From Rhizobiaceae bacterium (lineage in GTDB: Bacteria; Pseudomonadota; Alphaproteobacteria; Rhizobiales; Rhizobiaceae): DNA of 64,000 nt. Position numbers and translations under genes: made by a program. The DNA lies in contig JARGOX010000019.1 of NCBI GenBank assembly GCA_029233925.1, forward strand, positions 62,001-126,000, in the 5' to 3' direction. Below are positions 8,348-17,875 of this stretch, one piece after another (the first letter of the stretch is position 1; each line of letters starts with the position of its first letter). The notes under the pieces are model-generated. The model saw only the letters and a program-made list of their open reading frames with translations. It did no database searches and had not been told where the DNA came from.

Positions 8348-8857
8348 ATGGAAGACCGCGCCGTTAGTTGCCTGATCGCCCTGCGCCGTGTTTTGAGCGC
8401 CGCCGATCACAATGCGCGCGCCGTGGCGAAAGTGACGGGGCTTAGCGTACAGCAGTTGATCGTCCTGCGGATCGTCGAAGACACCACCGAAATCACGCCG
8501 ATGATGATCGCGCGCAGTGCAGGTGTCGCGCCGGCCACTGCGACAGCCCTTATCGAAAAACTCGCGCAGATGGACTATGTGTCACGCCGGCGCAGCGAAA
8601 GCGACCGTCGCAGATATTGGGTCTCACTGACCGAGGCCGGCAAGGCGGCATTGCATTCGGCTCCAGATCCCCTGCATCAGAAATTTTCCGAGGAATTCGC
8701 CCGCATTCCAGATTACGAGCAAGCGATGATTCTGGCGGCGCTCGAACGGGTCGCCAACATGGTCTCCATACCGGGCGAGACGCTCCCGGGTACAGATGAA
8801 TCGCATGTCCTCGAGGTGTCCGAGGCCCTTGGTGCGGAGACCATAGCGCCGGCGTGA
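8348..8857 (+). CDS. ectR: MarR-family regulator of the ectoine operon (EctR-like)
   Basis: A 169-residue winged-helix protein. The HTH and wing are visible in ITPMMIARSAGVAPATATAL and YVSRRRSESDRRRYWVSLTE, with the DxR wing motif as SDRR. It is divergent from ectABC-ask across 282 bases, the same arrangement as EctR1 of halophilic methylotrophs, which represses ect genes at low salt. Family assignment is firm; target assignment rests on position. The C-terminal ~25 residues are longer than in typical MarR proteins. Confidence 0.85.
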   Translation: MEDRAVSCLIALRRVLSAADHNARAVAKVTGLSVQQLIVLRIVEDTTEITPMMIARSAGVAPATATALIEKLAQMDYVSRRRSESDRRRYWVSLTEAGKAALHSAPDPLHQKFSEEFARIPDYEQAMILAALERVANMVSIPGETLPGTDESHVLEVSEALGAETIAPA

Positions 8858-9023
8858 TAGAAGGCCGAACAGTCCCGAACGACCACGTCAGGCGTCGGCG
8901 ACTCAAGCCTTCGTTGGCGGGAAACCAAAACAGTGATGGCCATTCCCGTGCGCATGACGCAGGACAACACAGAGGACAGCAGAAGCAACCCGCAAATCGG
9001 CCTTTGCCTTTTGGTTCAATCCA

Positions 9024-10112
9024 CTACGCCCTGAAGTGCTTGGACAGCTTCAGGCCCTGCGCCTGGTAGTTGGAGCCCAGATCGCTGCCATAGAGCGCCT
9101 TAGGGCGTTGCAGCATGTGCTCATAGACCAGACGGCCAACAATCTGACCGTGATCGAGGATGAAGGGCACTTCATGGCTGCGCACTTCCAGCACGGCACG
9201 GCTGCCCGAGCCACCGGCGGTCGAATGGCCGAAGCCGGGATCAAAGAAGCCCGCATAGTGCACCCGGAATTCACCGACCAGCGGATCAAAGGGTGTCATC
9301 TCTGCGGCGTAGAGCGGCGGCACATGCACCGCCTCCCTTGAAACCAGAATATAGAATTCATCGGGATCAAGGATAACATAGCCATTGCCACGCGTGTACA
9401 TGGGCTCCCAGAAGTCCAGCACATCATGGGCGGCTTTCTTGTCGACATCGATCACCGCCGTATGGTGCTTGCCGCGATAGCCGGCCAGACCATCGGGGCC
9501 GCTTTCAAGGTCAACGGAAAGCGCAATGCCGCCGCCGGAAATATTGGGCTGATCCGAGGCAACCAGCACCTGGCTTTCATGCAGTGCGGCGAGTTCGATT
9601 TCATCCAGACCGGCGCTGCCCTTGCGAAAGCGCACCTGCGACAGGCGAGAGCCGGTGCGCACGACGATGGGGAAGGTGCGCGGGCTGACTTCCAGAAACA
9701 GCGGCCCGTTATAGCCAGCGGGAATCTTGTCGAATTCCTGCGCATTGTCGGTCATCACGCGGGTGAAGATATCCAGCCGCCCCGTCGAGCTTTTCGGATT
9801 GGCTGACGCCGAGATTTCGTCCGGCAATTCAAGGCTTTCCAGCAGCGGCAGAATATAGACACAGCCGGTTTCCAGCACGGCGCCTGCTGACAGGTCTATC
9901 TCGTGCAATTTCAGACGATCGAGCTTGTCTTCGACAGTGTGTTGCGGGCCCGGCAGGAAGCTTGCACGCACCCGGTAGGCGCGGCTGCCCAAACGCAGGT
10001 CAAGGCTGGCCGGCTGTATCTGGTCTGCATCCAGATCGCGCGTTGCTTTCAGCCGCCCGGCCTCAAACAGCGCTGCAATGTCCACATCCGCCAGTATTCC
10101 CGCATTGCGCAT
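9024..10112 (-). CDS. dcd: dCTP deaminase, long two-lobed form
   Basis: A 362-residue cytoplasmic enzyme expected to deaminate dCTP to dUTP for dTTP synthesis. That is nearly twice the length of E. coli Dcd (about 190 residues). The N-terminal half has IQPASLDLRLGSRAYRVR, the catalytic-type KSSTGRLDIFTRV and the LEVSPRT strand. The C-terminal half repeats the pattern: EFYILVSREAVHVPP, YAGFFDPGFGHSTAG and AVLEVRSHE. The protein therefore looks like a tandem duplication of the dUTPase-like fold. The start at 10112 has GAGGA upstream; a longer frame reaching 10169 would overlap the metZ promoter. Similar long forms are common in alphaproteobacteria. Confidence 0.85.
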   Translation of the reverse strand: MRNAGILADVDIAALFEAGRLKATRDLDADQIQPASLDLRLGSRAYRVRASFLPGPQHTVEDKLDRLKLHEIDLSAGAVLETGCVYILPLLESLELPDEISASANPKSSTGRLDIFTRVMTDNAQEFDKIPAGYNGPLFLEVSPRTFPIVVRTGSRLSQVRFRKGSAGLDEIELAALHESQVLVASDQPNISGGGIALSVDLESGPDGLAGYRGKHHTAVIDVDKKAAHDVLDFWEPMYTRGNGYVILDPDEFYILVSREAVHVPPLYAAEMTPFDPLVGEFRVHYAGFFDPGFGHSTAGGSGSRAVLEVRSHEVPFILDHGQIVGRLVYEHMLQRPKALYGSDLGSNYQAQGLKLSKHFRA

Positions 10113-10160
10113 CTCGTCGTCCTCAGCTGATTGTCGCCTATCAAATACAGCGCGGTGCAA

Positions 10161-10189
10161 TTGACGCAAGGATAAGGGGGTTGTAAACA
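10161..10189 (+). promoter_or_regulatory. Possible metZ promoter
   Basis: TTGACG (10161-10166) is followed 17 bases later by TAAACA (10184-10189), a weak -10. Transcription starting about 10195 would begin just at the 5' end of the riboswitch, which supports the placement. Confidence 0.4.
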
Positions 10190-10197
10190 GGCCTTAT

Positions 10198-10258
10198 CCC
10201 GTGGTGATTTGGCCGACCGGCTTGCTGCCACGTTAAAAAAGTCGCTAAAAGGTCGGGG
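10198..10258 (+). ncRNA. SAM-II riboswitch upstream of metZ
   Basis: The leader matches the SAM-II aptamer. The P1 arms are CGTGG (10200-10204) and CCACG (10228-10232), with the conserved TGATTTGG after the first arm. The A-rich junction TTAAAAAAG follows, then GTCGCTAAAAGGTCGGGG, whose bases pair back into the P1 loop (GGCCGACC) to form the pseudoknot. SAM-II elements bind S-adenosylmethionine and shut off methionine-synthesis genes in alphaproteobacteria. A terminator hairpin directly follows, so control is probably by premature termination. Confidence 0.9.
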
Positions 10259-10260
10259 TA

Positions 10261-10294
10261 AAACCGGCTTGCGACATTCGCGGCCGGTTTTTTA
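10261..10294 (+). terminator. Riboswitch-linked intrinsic terminator before metZ
   Basis: AAACCGGC (10261-10268) pairs with GCCGGTTT (10283-10290) around a 14-base loop, followed by TTT. It lies between the SAM-II aptamer and the metZ start codon. This is the usual place for an expression platform that stops transcription when SAM is bound. Confidence 0.75.
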
Positions 10295-10308
10295 TTGGGT
10301 GAACGAAA

Positions 10309-11520
10309 ATGACAGACACGAAGAACAGCGCTCCCGCCAAAGACGATAATTCCAAGAATTGGCGCCCTGCCACGCAGATGATTCACGCCGGCATCAACCG
10401 CTCGCAATTCGGCGAAACATCCGAAGCTCTCTATCTGACACAGGGATTTGTCTATCCAAGCGCCGAAGTCGCTGAAGCGCGCTTCATGGGCGAAGAGGAG
10501 GGCTTCATCTATTCGCGCTACGCCAATCCGACTGTCGACATGTTTGAAAAACGTATGTGCGCGCTGGAGGGCGCCGAAGACGCAAGGGCGACCGCTTCCG
10601 GCATGGCCGCGGTTTCGTCAGCGCTGTTGTGCCAGGTCAAGGCCGGCGACCATGTGGTTGCCGCCCGCGCGCTGTTCGGATCCTGCCGCTGGGTCGTCGA
10701 GACCCTGATGCCGCAATATGGCGTGGAAACCACCCTGATTGACGGGACCGATCTTGCCAATTGGCAGGAGGCCGTGCGCCCCAATACCAAAGTGTTCTTT
10801 CTGGAAAGCCCGACAAACCCCACACTGGAAGTCATCGACATTGCAGGGGTCGCCGAGATCGCCAATGCCATTGGCGCGACCGTCGTCGTCGACAATGTCT
10901 TTGCAACGCCGCTTTTTCAAAAACCGCTCGAGCTTGGCGCCCATGTGGTGGTCTATTCAGCGACCAAACACATTGACGGACAGGGGCGCTGCCTTGGCGG
11001 CGTCGTTCTGTCCTCAAAGGAATGGATCGATGAAAAACTGCATAATTTTTTCCGCCATACCGGGCCTTCCCTTTCACCCTTCAATGCCTGGACCTTGCTG
11101 AAAGGGCTTGAAACCCTGCCGGTACGGGTGAAACAGCAAACGGAAAATGCCGCGAAGGTCGCCGACTACCTCGCCGGTCACAAGGCCATTGCGCGGGTCA
11201 TCTATCCCGGACGCGCCGACCACCCCCAGGCCGATGTGGTTGCAAAGCAGATGTCCGGCGGCTCGACGCTCGTTGCCTTTGATATTTCCGGCGGGCGGCA
11301 GGCGTCATTTGCCTTCCTCAACAAGCTGAGAATCGTGGCGATTTCCAACAATCTGGGTGATGCAAAAAGCCTGATTACCCATCCGGCGACGACCACGCAC
11401 AAAAACCTTGCCGAAGAAGCCCGTGCGGAACTTGGCATCTCTGATGAAATGCTGCGTCTGTCGGTCGGACTGGAAGATGTCGACGATCTGATCGAGGATC
11501 TTGATCGCGCGCTGGCATAA
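10309..11520 (+). CDS. metZ: O-succinylhomoserine sulfhydrylase
   Basis: A 403-residue PLP enzyme of the Cys/Met metabolism family that makes homocysteine directly from O-succinylhomoserine and sulfide. Landmarks are YSRYANPTVDMFE, the glycine/serine loop ATASGMAAVSSALL, FLESPTNPTLEVID and the PLP lysine in YSATKHIDGQGRCLGG. The C-terminal region has SNNLGDAKSLITHPATTTH, typical of the sulfhydrylase branch. It starts 15 bases after the riboswitch terminator, linking it to SAM feedback. Discrimination from cystathionine synthase rests on these motifs and on the riboswitch context. Confidence 0.94.
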   Translation: MTDTKNSAPAKDDNSKNWRPATQMIHAGINRSQFGETSEALYLTQGFVYPSAEVAEARFMGEEEGFIYSRYANPTVDMFEKRMCALEGAEDARATASGMAAVSSALLCQVKAGDHVVAARALFGSCRWVVETLMPQYGVETTLIDGTDLANWQEAVRPNTKVFFLESPTNPTLEVIDIAGVAEIANAIGATVVVDNVFATPLFQKPLELGAHVVVYSATKHIDGQGRCLGGVVLSSKEWIDEKLHNFFRHTGPSLSPFNAWTLLKGLETLPVRVKQQTENAAKVADYLAGHKAIARVIYPGRADHPQADVVAKQMSGGSTLVAFDISGGRQASFAFLNKLRIVAISNNLGDAKSLITHPATTTHKNLAEEARAELGISDEMLRLSVGLEDVDDLIEDLDRALA

Positions 11521-11540
11521 AGCGGTTTGCCCCTAATGTG

Positions 11541-11575
11541 AACCCTCTGGCTGCATGTGTGGCAGCCAGAGGGTT
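11541..11575. terminator. Strong terminator hairpin between metZ and the convergent phosphatidyltransferase gene
   Basis: A perfect 14-bp stem, AACCCTCTGGCTGC with GCAGCCAGAGGGTT, around a 7-base loop. It sits between two convergent stop codons and its last base is in the stop codon of the minus-strand gene. There is no long T-run on either side, but the position and stability fit a shared bidirectional terminator. Confidence 0.75.
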
Positions 11576-12186
11576 CAATCCCGATCAAAAACCCTTGCCG
11601 CAAGCACAATGCGTGACAGGGCCGTATAAAAACATATGACTGCATAAATCGTGGCAATGATCGGGAAGCTGCCGGGAAGGACGCAGAACAGGGACAGGAC
11701 GAAGATGGTCTCCGTGCCCTCCGCCAGGCCGGTGGTGAAATAGATGGATTTTTCCCCTCGCATGGTGCTGCGCATATCCCGCTTTTCCGCCATGACGGCA
11801 TAGGCCAGGAATGTGGAACCATTCACGTAGAAGGAGAAAATCAGCACGCTGCCGGCAACGCCGTTTGATGCGGGATCAGCCAGAATGAAGGCCAGCGGGA
11901 TGACCCCGTAAAAAATGAAATCAAAGACGATATCAAGATAACCGCCAAAATCGGTGATTTTCGTGACTTTGGCAATCGCCCCATCGAGGCCATCGCAAAT
12001 CCGGCTTAGAAGCAGAAGCACAAGCCCGATCCAATAGGCCTGCTGCCAAATGGCAAAAGCTGCAAGAAGCCCGATAAAAAGCCCCGCAAATGTAACGGAA
12101 TTTGCCGTAATACCCAGGACAGCAACGCGCTTGCCGACGGCGTCCAGTATCGGGTCAATGCGTTTTCTCACAACCCCGTCGAGCAT
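11575..12186 (-). CDS. CDP-alcohol phosphatidyltransferase family membrane protein
   Basis: A 203-residue multi-TM enzyme of the family that transfers a phosphatidyl group from CDP-diacylglycerol to an alcohol. The catalytic motif appears as CDGLDGAIAKVTKITDFGG followed by YLDIVFDF, containing the four conserved aspartates. The family arginine after the DG-x2-A pair is a lysine here. The start at 12186 (MLDGVVRKRIDPIL) has AGAGGA six bases upstream; a longer open frame to 12315 lacks support. The alcohol substrate is not determinable. Monocistronic, and convergent with metZ. Confidence 0.85.
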   Translation of the reverse strand: MLDGVVRKRIDPILDAVGKRVAVLGITANSVTFAGLFIGLLAAFAIWQQAYWIGLVLLLLSRICDGLDGAIAKVTKITDFGGYLDIVFDFIFYGVIPLAFILADPASNGVAGSVLIFSFYVNGSTFLAYAVMAEKRDMRSTMRGEKSIYFTTGLAEGTETIFVLSLFCVLPGSFPIIATIYAVICFYTALSRIVLAARVFDRD

Positions 12187-12459
12187 CGTTAATCCTCTCG
12201 TTGCAGCGCAGAAGTAGCGCCGCTGATGACATCTGCCATACGGGATTGGCCGGTTCGCTGGATAACCCAGTTTGTCAGCGCTCCCGCAGCGCCGTATCAA
12301 CCACAATGCATGCATCTTTCACAAGAGCACGCATTCTCACAATTGCGTCAGCCCTCGACACTGGAGCGCCGACATGGAACGAAATGATGAATAATCCGGT
12401 TTCACCTTTGAAGGTGGATGATTTATACAACATTCAGGAACAAGGGTAGGCTGGCCAAG

Positions 12460-12852
12460 ATGTACCGGGCACAAACGCATGATATAGAAATTACGGTGGA
12501 ACCGTTCTATCTGGAAAGCCAATCGGAACCGGACGACAATCGTTTCGTCTGGGGTTACCGGGTCGTCATTGTGAACCATTCCGGCCAGAGGGTGCAACTT
12601 CGTGATCGCTACTGGCGGATCACTGACGGGATGGGCCATGTCGATGAGGTCAGCGGCGAGGGTGTTGTCGGCAAGCAACCGGTTCTGGATCCCGGCGAAC
12701 GTTTTGAATATACATCCGGTTGCCCGTTGGACACACCATCCGGCGTCATGGTTGGCCAATACCGCATGGAGGGCACTGGCGGGCAATCTTTCCTCGTTGA
12801 TATTCCGGCTTTTTCCCTTGATCTCCCCAATGCGGTGAGAACGCTCAATTGA
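12460..12852 (+). CDS. apaG: ApaG family protein
   Basis: A 130-residue cytoplasmic beta-sandwich protein. The core [19 protein letters not shown], then [26 protein letters not shown] and MVGQYRME, is diagnostic of ApaG. The Salmonella mutant (corD) affects Co2+ resistance and Mg2+ efflux, but the biochemical role is unsettled. The start [15 protein letters not shown] is chosen by alignment to the family; 14 further in-frame codons lie upstream. Its stop overlaps the trkH start, so the two are coupled. Confidence 0.93.
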   Translation: MYRAQTHDIEITVEPFYLESQSEPDDNRFVWGYRVVIVNHSGQRVQLRDRYWRITDGMGHVDEVSGEGVVGKQPVLDPGERFEYTSGCPLDTPSGVMVGQYRMEGTGGQSFLVDIPAFSLDLPNAVRTLN

Positions 12853-14306
12853 GAGGTGCAATTGACCTGCGCCCGGTTTTTCTGGTCACCGGAATTCTGA
12901 TCACAACCTTGGGCGTGGCGATGCTGCTGCCGGCGATCGTCGATCTGGCAGCCGACAATGACGAATGGATCGTCTTTTTCGCCTCATCAGTGCTGACGAC
13001 GCTGGTCGGACTGTCGCTCTTTGCTGCCACCCGTGGCATCCCGCGCGGCCTTTCTACCCGCCAGGCGCTGCTCATGACCGTCGTCTCATGGATCTCACTG
13101 GTGGCCTTTGGCGCCCTGCCCTTTGCCTGGTCAGGCATTGTACCAAGTTATGCGGATGCGTTTTTTGAATCCATGTCCGGCCTGACAACAACCGGTGCGA
13201 CAGTGATCGTCGGTCTGGACAATGCGCCGCCCGGCATATTGTTCTGGCGTGGCCTGCTGCAATGGCTGGGTGGCCTCGGTATCATCGTCATGGCCATTGC
13301 CGTTTTGCCAATGCTGCAGATTGGTGGCATGCAACTGTTTCGTGCTGAAGCCTTTGACACGGCAGAAAAAATCCTGCCACGGGCCAAACAGATATCGACC
13401 TCCATCGTCCTCGTGTTCATCGGCTTCACGATCATTTGCTGTGTTCTGTTTCTCGCTGCCGGCATGCCTTTTGATGATGCGGTTGTTCACGCCATGACAA
13501 CTGTTGCCACGGGTGGCTTTTCCAACAAGGACCTGTCCATCGGCTATTACAACAGCGCGGCGATTGACTGGATCACGATTGTGTTCATGACCCTGGGGTC
13601 CATCCCCTTTGTTCTTTACGTGCATATGTTGCAGGGCCGGATACAGAATCTCATCATGGATTCGCAGGTCCGGGTCTTCCTCGGCTTTCTGGCCCTCGCC
13701 ACATTGATTGCCTGGCTGATGGCTTCGCTGGGTGAGCATCATGACGGGATAGATGCCCTGCGCTATGCCGCCTTCAATGTTGTTTCAATTACAACAGGCA
13801 CCGGCTTTGCAACCACGGACTACAGCCTGTGGGGCTCCCATGCGACCTCATTCTTTTTTGTCATCATGTTTGTCGGTGGCTGCGCCGGATCGACCTCCTG
13901 CGGCATCAAGATCTTCCGGTTCCAGGTGCTGTTTGAGGCGGTACGTCAACATATCAATCAGGTCATGTATCCCCATGCCATTTTCCGGGCAAAATTCAAT
14001 GGCCGCCCGATCGATCCGAAGGTCATCGCTTCGGTGATGAGCTTCATGTTTCTCTATGTCGTCAGTTTCGGGGTCATTGCCGTGCTTCTGATCCTGACCG
14101 GCCTGGACACCACCACTGCGCTGTCAGGCGCCGGCTCGGCCATTTCCAATGTCGGACCGGGGCTTGGCACAATCATCGGCCCGGCAGGCAATTATGCCAC
14201 ACTCCCCGAAATGGCCAAGTGGACCCTGGCAGCCGGTATGCTGCTCGGTCGGCTGGAGCTGTTCACGATCATGGTGCTGCTACTGCCGCGTTTCTGGCGG
14301 ACATAA
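12849..14306 (+). CDS. trkH: TrkH family potassium uptake protein
   Basis: A 485-residue inner-membrane K+ channel subunit that works with cytosolic TrkA, which is not in this window. The four pore loops are recognisable: [34 protein letters not shown] and [10 protein letters not shown], each contributing a filter glycine. The reading begins at a TTG (12849) embedded in the apaG stop (TTGA); no ATG fits the N-terminus, so a TTG start with translational coupling is likely. K+ uptake is the first response to osmotic upshift, in keeping with the ectoine and betaine genes nearby. Confidence 0.94.
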   Translation: MRGAIDLRPVFLVTGILITTLGVAMLLPAIVDLAADNDEWIVFFASSVLTTLVGLSLFAATRGIPRGLSTRQALLMTVVSWISLVAFGALPFAWSGIVPSYADAFFESMSGLTTTGATVIVGLDNAPPGILFWRGLLQWLGGLGIIVMAIAVLPMLQIGGMQLFRAEAFDTAEKILPRAKQISTSIVLVFIGFTIICCVLFLAAGMPFDDAVVHAMTTVATGGFSNKDLSIGYYNSAAIDWITIVFMTLGSIPFVLYVHMLQGRIQNLIMDSQVRVFLGFLALATLIAWLMASLGEHHDGIDALRYAAFNVVSITTGTGFATTDYSLWGSHATSFFFVIMFVGGCAGSTSCGIKIFRFQVLFEAVRQHINQVMYPHAIFRAKFNGRPIDPKVIASVMSFMFLYVVSFGVIAVLLILTGLDTTTALSGAGSAISNVGPGLGTIIGPAGNYATLPEMAKWTLAAGMLLGRLELFTIMVLLLPRFWRT

Positions 14307-14330
14307 GGCCCGTTTGGGCCTTATGATTTC
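14303..14330 (+). terminator. Terminator after trkH
   Basis: ATAAGGCCC (14303-14311) pairs with GGGCCTTAT (14316-14324) around GTTT, followed by GATTTCTTG. The stem begins within the trkH stop codon. The T-run is weak, so the termination role is likely but not certain. Confidence 0.65.
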
Positions 14331-14350
14331 TTGTTGGCGCGTTGTCTTGT

Positions 14351-14375
14351 CGGTAAATGGCTGTGCCATTTACCG
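14351..14375. repeat. Perfect 11-bp inverted repeat in the trkH-RND intergenic region
   Basis: CGGTAAATGGC and GCCATTTACCG flank a TGT loop. It is convergent to both the trkH and RND genes and has no T-run on either strand. It may be part of transcription termination for the RND operon or a dispersed palindrome. No second copy was noticed in the window. Confidence 0.4.
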
Positions 14376-14448
14376 GAAACGCTTGGTCCATGCGGCGCCG
14401 CCTCACGATTTGCACGGTTCACTGATGGGCTCTCATAGGAAAGGTGGC

Positions 14449-17400
14449 TCACGCTGGCGTGCGCTCACCTTGCCTGTTTCCGAACAGGCTGACGAAGGCA
14501 TTGCGGATGTCGTAGCCTATGCCCATCAGGGCGGGGACCAGGAACAGCACCAGGAGTGTTGCCATGGCCAGTCCAAAGACGATGGTAATGGCCATCGGCA
14601 TGAGGAACTGGGCCTGCAGGCTCTGCTCGAACAGCAAGGGCAACAGGCCGCCGATGGTTGTCAGCGATGTCAGCAGAACGGCCCGCAGGCGGTCGCGGCT
14701 TGCTCCGGTCGCAGCAGCCTCCAGATCGTCACCTTCAGCCAGGCGTTCATCCAGCCGGGAGACCAGAATGATCGAATCATTGACAAGGATACCGGCAAGA
14801 CCAAGCAGACCGATAAGTGACAGAACGGTCAATTGCACGCCCAGCAACCAATGACCGAAAACCGCTCCAACAATGCCGAAGGGTATGATCAACATCACCG
14901 CCAGAGGCCGCCAGTAGCTGGCAAAGACCCAGGCAAGGATGATGTAGATGACCGAAAGGGCTACGATCAGGCCAAGTTGCAGATCGCCAAAGGCTGTCTT
15001 CTGTTCCTCGGAGCGGCCGCCATATTGATAGTCCACACCATATTGGGTCGCAATTTCGGCAATCTTGCCGCCGGCTTCCAGTTCTTCCATGACCCCGTCC
15101 GTCGTATTGACGTCGCTGTCGATATCGCCGGTAACGGATATCTTGGTCTTGCCATCCTTGCGCGAAATGAAGGCAAAGCCCTGACGCTCCTGCAGGGAGG
15201 CGACCTCGGTCAGGGGGACAAATTCACCTGACGGGCTCTTCAGTTCAAAATTGCGCAAGGCGCCAGTGCCGCCGGTGCGCATCAATTGCGATACACGCAC
15301 GGTGATCTCATCATCACCGCTGGCAAAACGAAACGGCACCTGGCCATCAAAGGCGTTGCGCAACTGGCGTCCGATACTGTCGGCTGTAAAGCCAAGAGCG
15401 GCCCCGCGCGGCAGCATCTCGATGACCAGTTCCGGCTTGCCATAGGGCAAATCGTCATCCGTGCCTGAAACGCCGGCAATGGCGCCCAGAACCGGAATGA
15501 TTTGCGTCGCCGCCTTTTTCAGATCGGCAATCCTGTCACCACGCAATTCGATATCAATGTCGCGTCCGGGCGGTCCGCCACGCGATTGAAAGACCGAAAA
15601 GCGCGAAACACCAGCCACCCTCGGCGCGGCCCTGGTCCAGGCGCGAACGATGTCGGGCGTGCGCACTGTCCGGTATTCGGAGGAGGTCAGCTGCACCTTG
15701 ATGGTGGCGCTGGTTCCGCCGAAACGGCTTGCCTTGCTGAACATCACGAAGATGGCCTTGGCAAGCTCTTCGTCGCCGCCCGTCAGTTCCTTTTCGATCT
15801 GCCGGAACGCGCCTTCAATCTTCGCCACTGCCGCAAGCGCGTCCTCTTCGGGAAGGCCCGCCATGAAGGAAATATTGCCGCGGATATTTTCCGCTTCCGG
15901 CGACGGGAAGAAGACGAATTCAACCCGCTTGCCCTGGATGAGCCCAAGGACGAGAACCAGAACAAGACCGGCGGCGATGGAAACGGTCACGTAGCGCCAA
16001 TTGAAGGCGAGTTTTACCAGCGCATTGAAGGGCACATCGCGAAACCAGCCGAAACTGCGGTCAAACCAGCGGCGATATCCACTCGTCTGATCCACAATGC
16101 CGCTTTGCTCCCGCGCCAGGGCCGTTTTTTTCTTGCGCCTGAAGATGATGGCTTCCACCAGCGTCGCCAGAAGCAAGGCCCCACCGGCAACCAGAAGCGC
16201 ACGCATCGGCGCGGCAAGAGCGTTCAACCATGCCAGCCAGACATGAAAGAGCGACCCGTCGGGCAGAAGTTCATCCATGTGCAAATGCGGTGACGCCAGC
16301 AGGCTGGCCACGACAATCAAGACAAAGGCCAGGAAAAACTGGCGCCAATAGGACCAGCGCGGGCTGGATTGTCGTTCAAGCGCATGGGCCAGATGGCCGG
16401 GCAGCACATAAAAACATTCCAGCAGACTGGCAATGATCACGGCAATCACCACCAGGGGCAGAACGCCGATTATCTGTCCGATCGTATCACTGATCAGCAG
16501 GATCGGCGCGAAGGCGGCGAGCGTGGTGCTCATGGCGGCAATGACCGGCTTCAACATCATGCCGACCCCGTTTTCAGCCGCCATCATGGGCGTGTCGCCC
16601 ATTTCCAGCCTTGTATTGGTGTGTTCTCCCACCACAATGGCATCGTCGACGATAATGCCGAGCATCATGATCAGGCCGAACAGGGAAATCATGTTGATGG
16701 ACTGGCCGGACACAAACATGAAGCCAATGGTCGCCAGCAACGCCACCGGGATCCCGGCGGCCACCCAGAAGGCGATACGCCCGTCAAGAAAGATGAAGAG
16801 GATCACCACGACCAGAACGAGGCCGCTCAGACCGTTCCTGACCAGCAGCATGATTCGGTCGATCAGCGCATCGGAAGCCACTTCATAGGTCTTGATTTCG
16901 ATATTGTGCGGCAATTGCGGATGCAGTTCTTCCAGATAGGCATCCAGAATGGCTGCGGTGCGCAATGTGTCTGCCGAGGCCGCGCGCCTGACATCGATTT
17001 CAATGGCCACATTGCCGTCGACAAATCCCCGCGTCGCGTCATTGTCATAGCCCTCACGAATGGTGGCGATATCGCTGAGACGTACCTTTTCACCCGACGA
17101 GAAGGACAAAACCTCCATGTTGCCCAGCGCTTTGGGCGTCTTGGCATCGGCCAGGGCCCGCAATTGCCGCTCAACCGCACCGGAAAGACTGCCCGACGGC
17201 AGGTCGCGGCTGTTGCTGGTGATGGTGGATGAAACGTCGTTGATGGTCATCCCGAGGCGCCGCAATTCCCGCTCGGGAATGTCGATCTGGATTTCCTGAT
17301 CGCGCAGCGCGGTAAAATCCACCTTGTCGATGCCGCGGGCAATCAGGTCATCACGGATACGTTTGGCCCATTCACGCTTGATCGGCTCGGGGGCGCTGCC

Positions 17401-17874
17401 GCCAACGGACACACTGGCCACCCGATCAAAAAAGCTGGACCGCGACACCGTCGGCGTTTCAGCGTCAGCCGGCAGGGTGCTGACCCCCTTGACGGCCGTT
17501 TCCACTTCCGACAATGCCTTTTGCATGTCCGTGCCGTCTTCGAATTCCAGGGCGATGGAGCCGGAGCCCTCCCTCGCCGTCGACGTCATCTTGTCGACAC
17601 CGTCGATATAGCGCACCTCCGGTTCTATCACGGCCAGCAGATTGGCCTCGATATCCTCGGCGCTGGCACCCGACCAGGTCACCGCAATATTGACATTTGG
17701 CCTGTCCACGGAGGGGAAAAACTGGGTGTTGATCTTCAGCATGGAAAAGACGCCGATCAGGATCATCAACATCATCAGAAGGTTGGCGGCATTGGGATGG
17801 CGGATGAATGTGCGCACCAGCCCACCGGACCCGCGAATTTCACCTGCGGCGTCTTCAATGACCTTGCGCACCAT
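14449..17874 (-). CDS. RND efflux transporter permease subunit
   Basis: A 1141-residue inner-membrane pump of the resistance-nodulation-division superfamily, exporting substrates with proton influx. The proton-relay aspartate pair is in GIIVDDAIVVGEHTN (TM4). The internal two-fold repeat shows in the TM1 region (FIRHPNAANLLMMLMILIG) and its second-half counterpart, and in the matching loop GILVNDSIILVSRLDERLAEG. The start at 17874 (MVRKVIEDAAGEI) has GGAGG eight bases upstream and lies one base after the adaptor stop. A long periplasmic-side insert with RRKKK follows the first repeat. The substrate is unknown; no outer-membrane channel gene is adjacent. Confidence 0.93.
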   Translation of the reverse strand: MVRKVIEDAAGEIRGSGGLVRTFIRHPNAANLLMMLMILIGVFSMLKINTQFFPSVDRPNVNIAVTWSGASAEDIEANLLAVIEPEVRYIDGVDKMTSTAREGSGSIALEFEDGTDMQKALSEVETAVKGVSTLPADAETPTVSRSSFFDRVASVSVGGSAPEPIKREWAKRIRDDLIARGIDKVDFTALRDQEIQIDIPERELRRLGMTINDVSSTITSNSRDLPSGSLSGAVERQLRALADAKTPKALGNMEVLSFSSGEKVRLSDIATIREGYDNDATRGFVDGNVAIEIDVRRAASADTLRTAAILDAYLEELHPQLPHNIEIKTYEVASDALIDRIMLLVRNGLSGLVLVVVILFIFLDGRIAFWVAAGIPVALLATIGFMFVSGQSINMISLFGLIMMLGIIVDDAIVVGEHTNTRLEMGDTPMMAAENGVGMMLKPVIAAMSTTLAAFAPILLISDTIGQIIGVLPLVVIAVIIASLLECFYVLPGHLAHALERQSSPRWSYWRQFFLAFVLIVVASLLASPHLHMDELLPDGSLFHVWLAWLNALAAPMRALLVAGGALLLATLVEAIIFRRKKKTALAREQSGIVDQTSGYRRWFDRSFGWFRDVPFNALVKLAFNWRYVTVSIAAGLVLVLVLGLIQGKRVEFVFFPSPEAENIRGNISFMAGLPEEDALAAVAKIEGAFRQIEKELTGGDEELAKAIFVMFSKASRFGGTSATIKVQLTSSEYRTVRTPDIVRAWTRAAPRVAGVSRFSVFQSRGGPPGRDIDIELRGDRIADLKKAATQIIPVLGAIAGVSGTDDDLPYGKPELVIEMLPRGAALGFTADSIGRQLRNAFDGQVPFRFASGDDEITVRVSQLMRTGGTGALRNFELKSPSGEFVPLTEVASLQERQGFAFISRKDGKTKISVTGDIDSDVNTTDGVMEELEAGGKIAEIATQYGVDYQYGGRSEEQKTAFGDLQLGLIVALSVIYIILAWVFASYWRPLAVMLIIPFGIVGAVFGHWLLGVQLTVLSLIGLLGLAGILVNDSIILVSRLDERLAEGDDLEAAATGASRDRLRAVLLTSLTTIGGLLPLLFEQSLQAQFLMPMAITIVFGLAMATLLVLFLVPALMGIGYDIRNAFVSLFGNRQGERTPA

Positions 17875-17875
17875 G

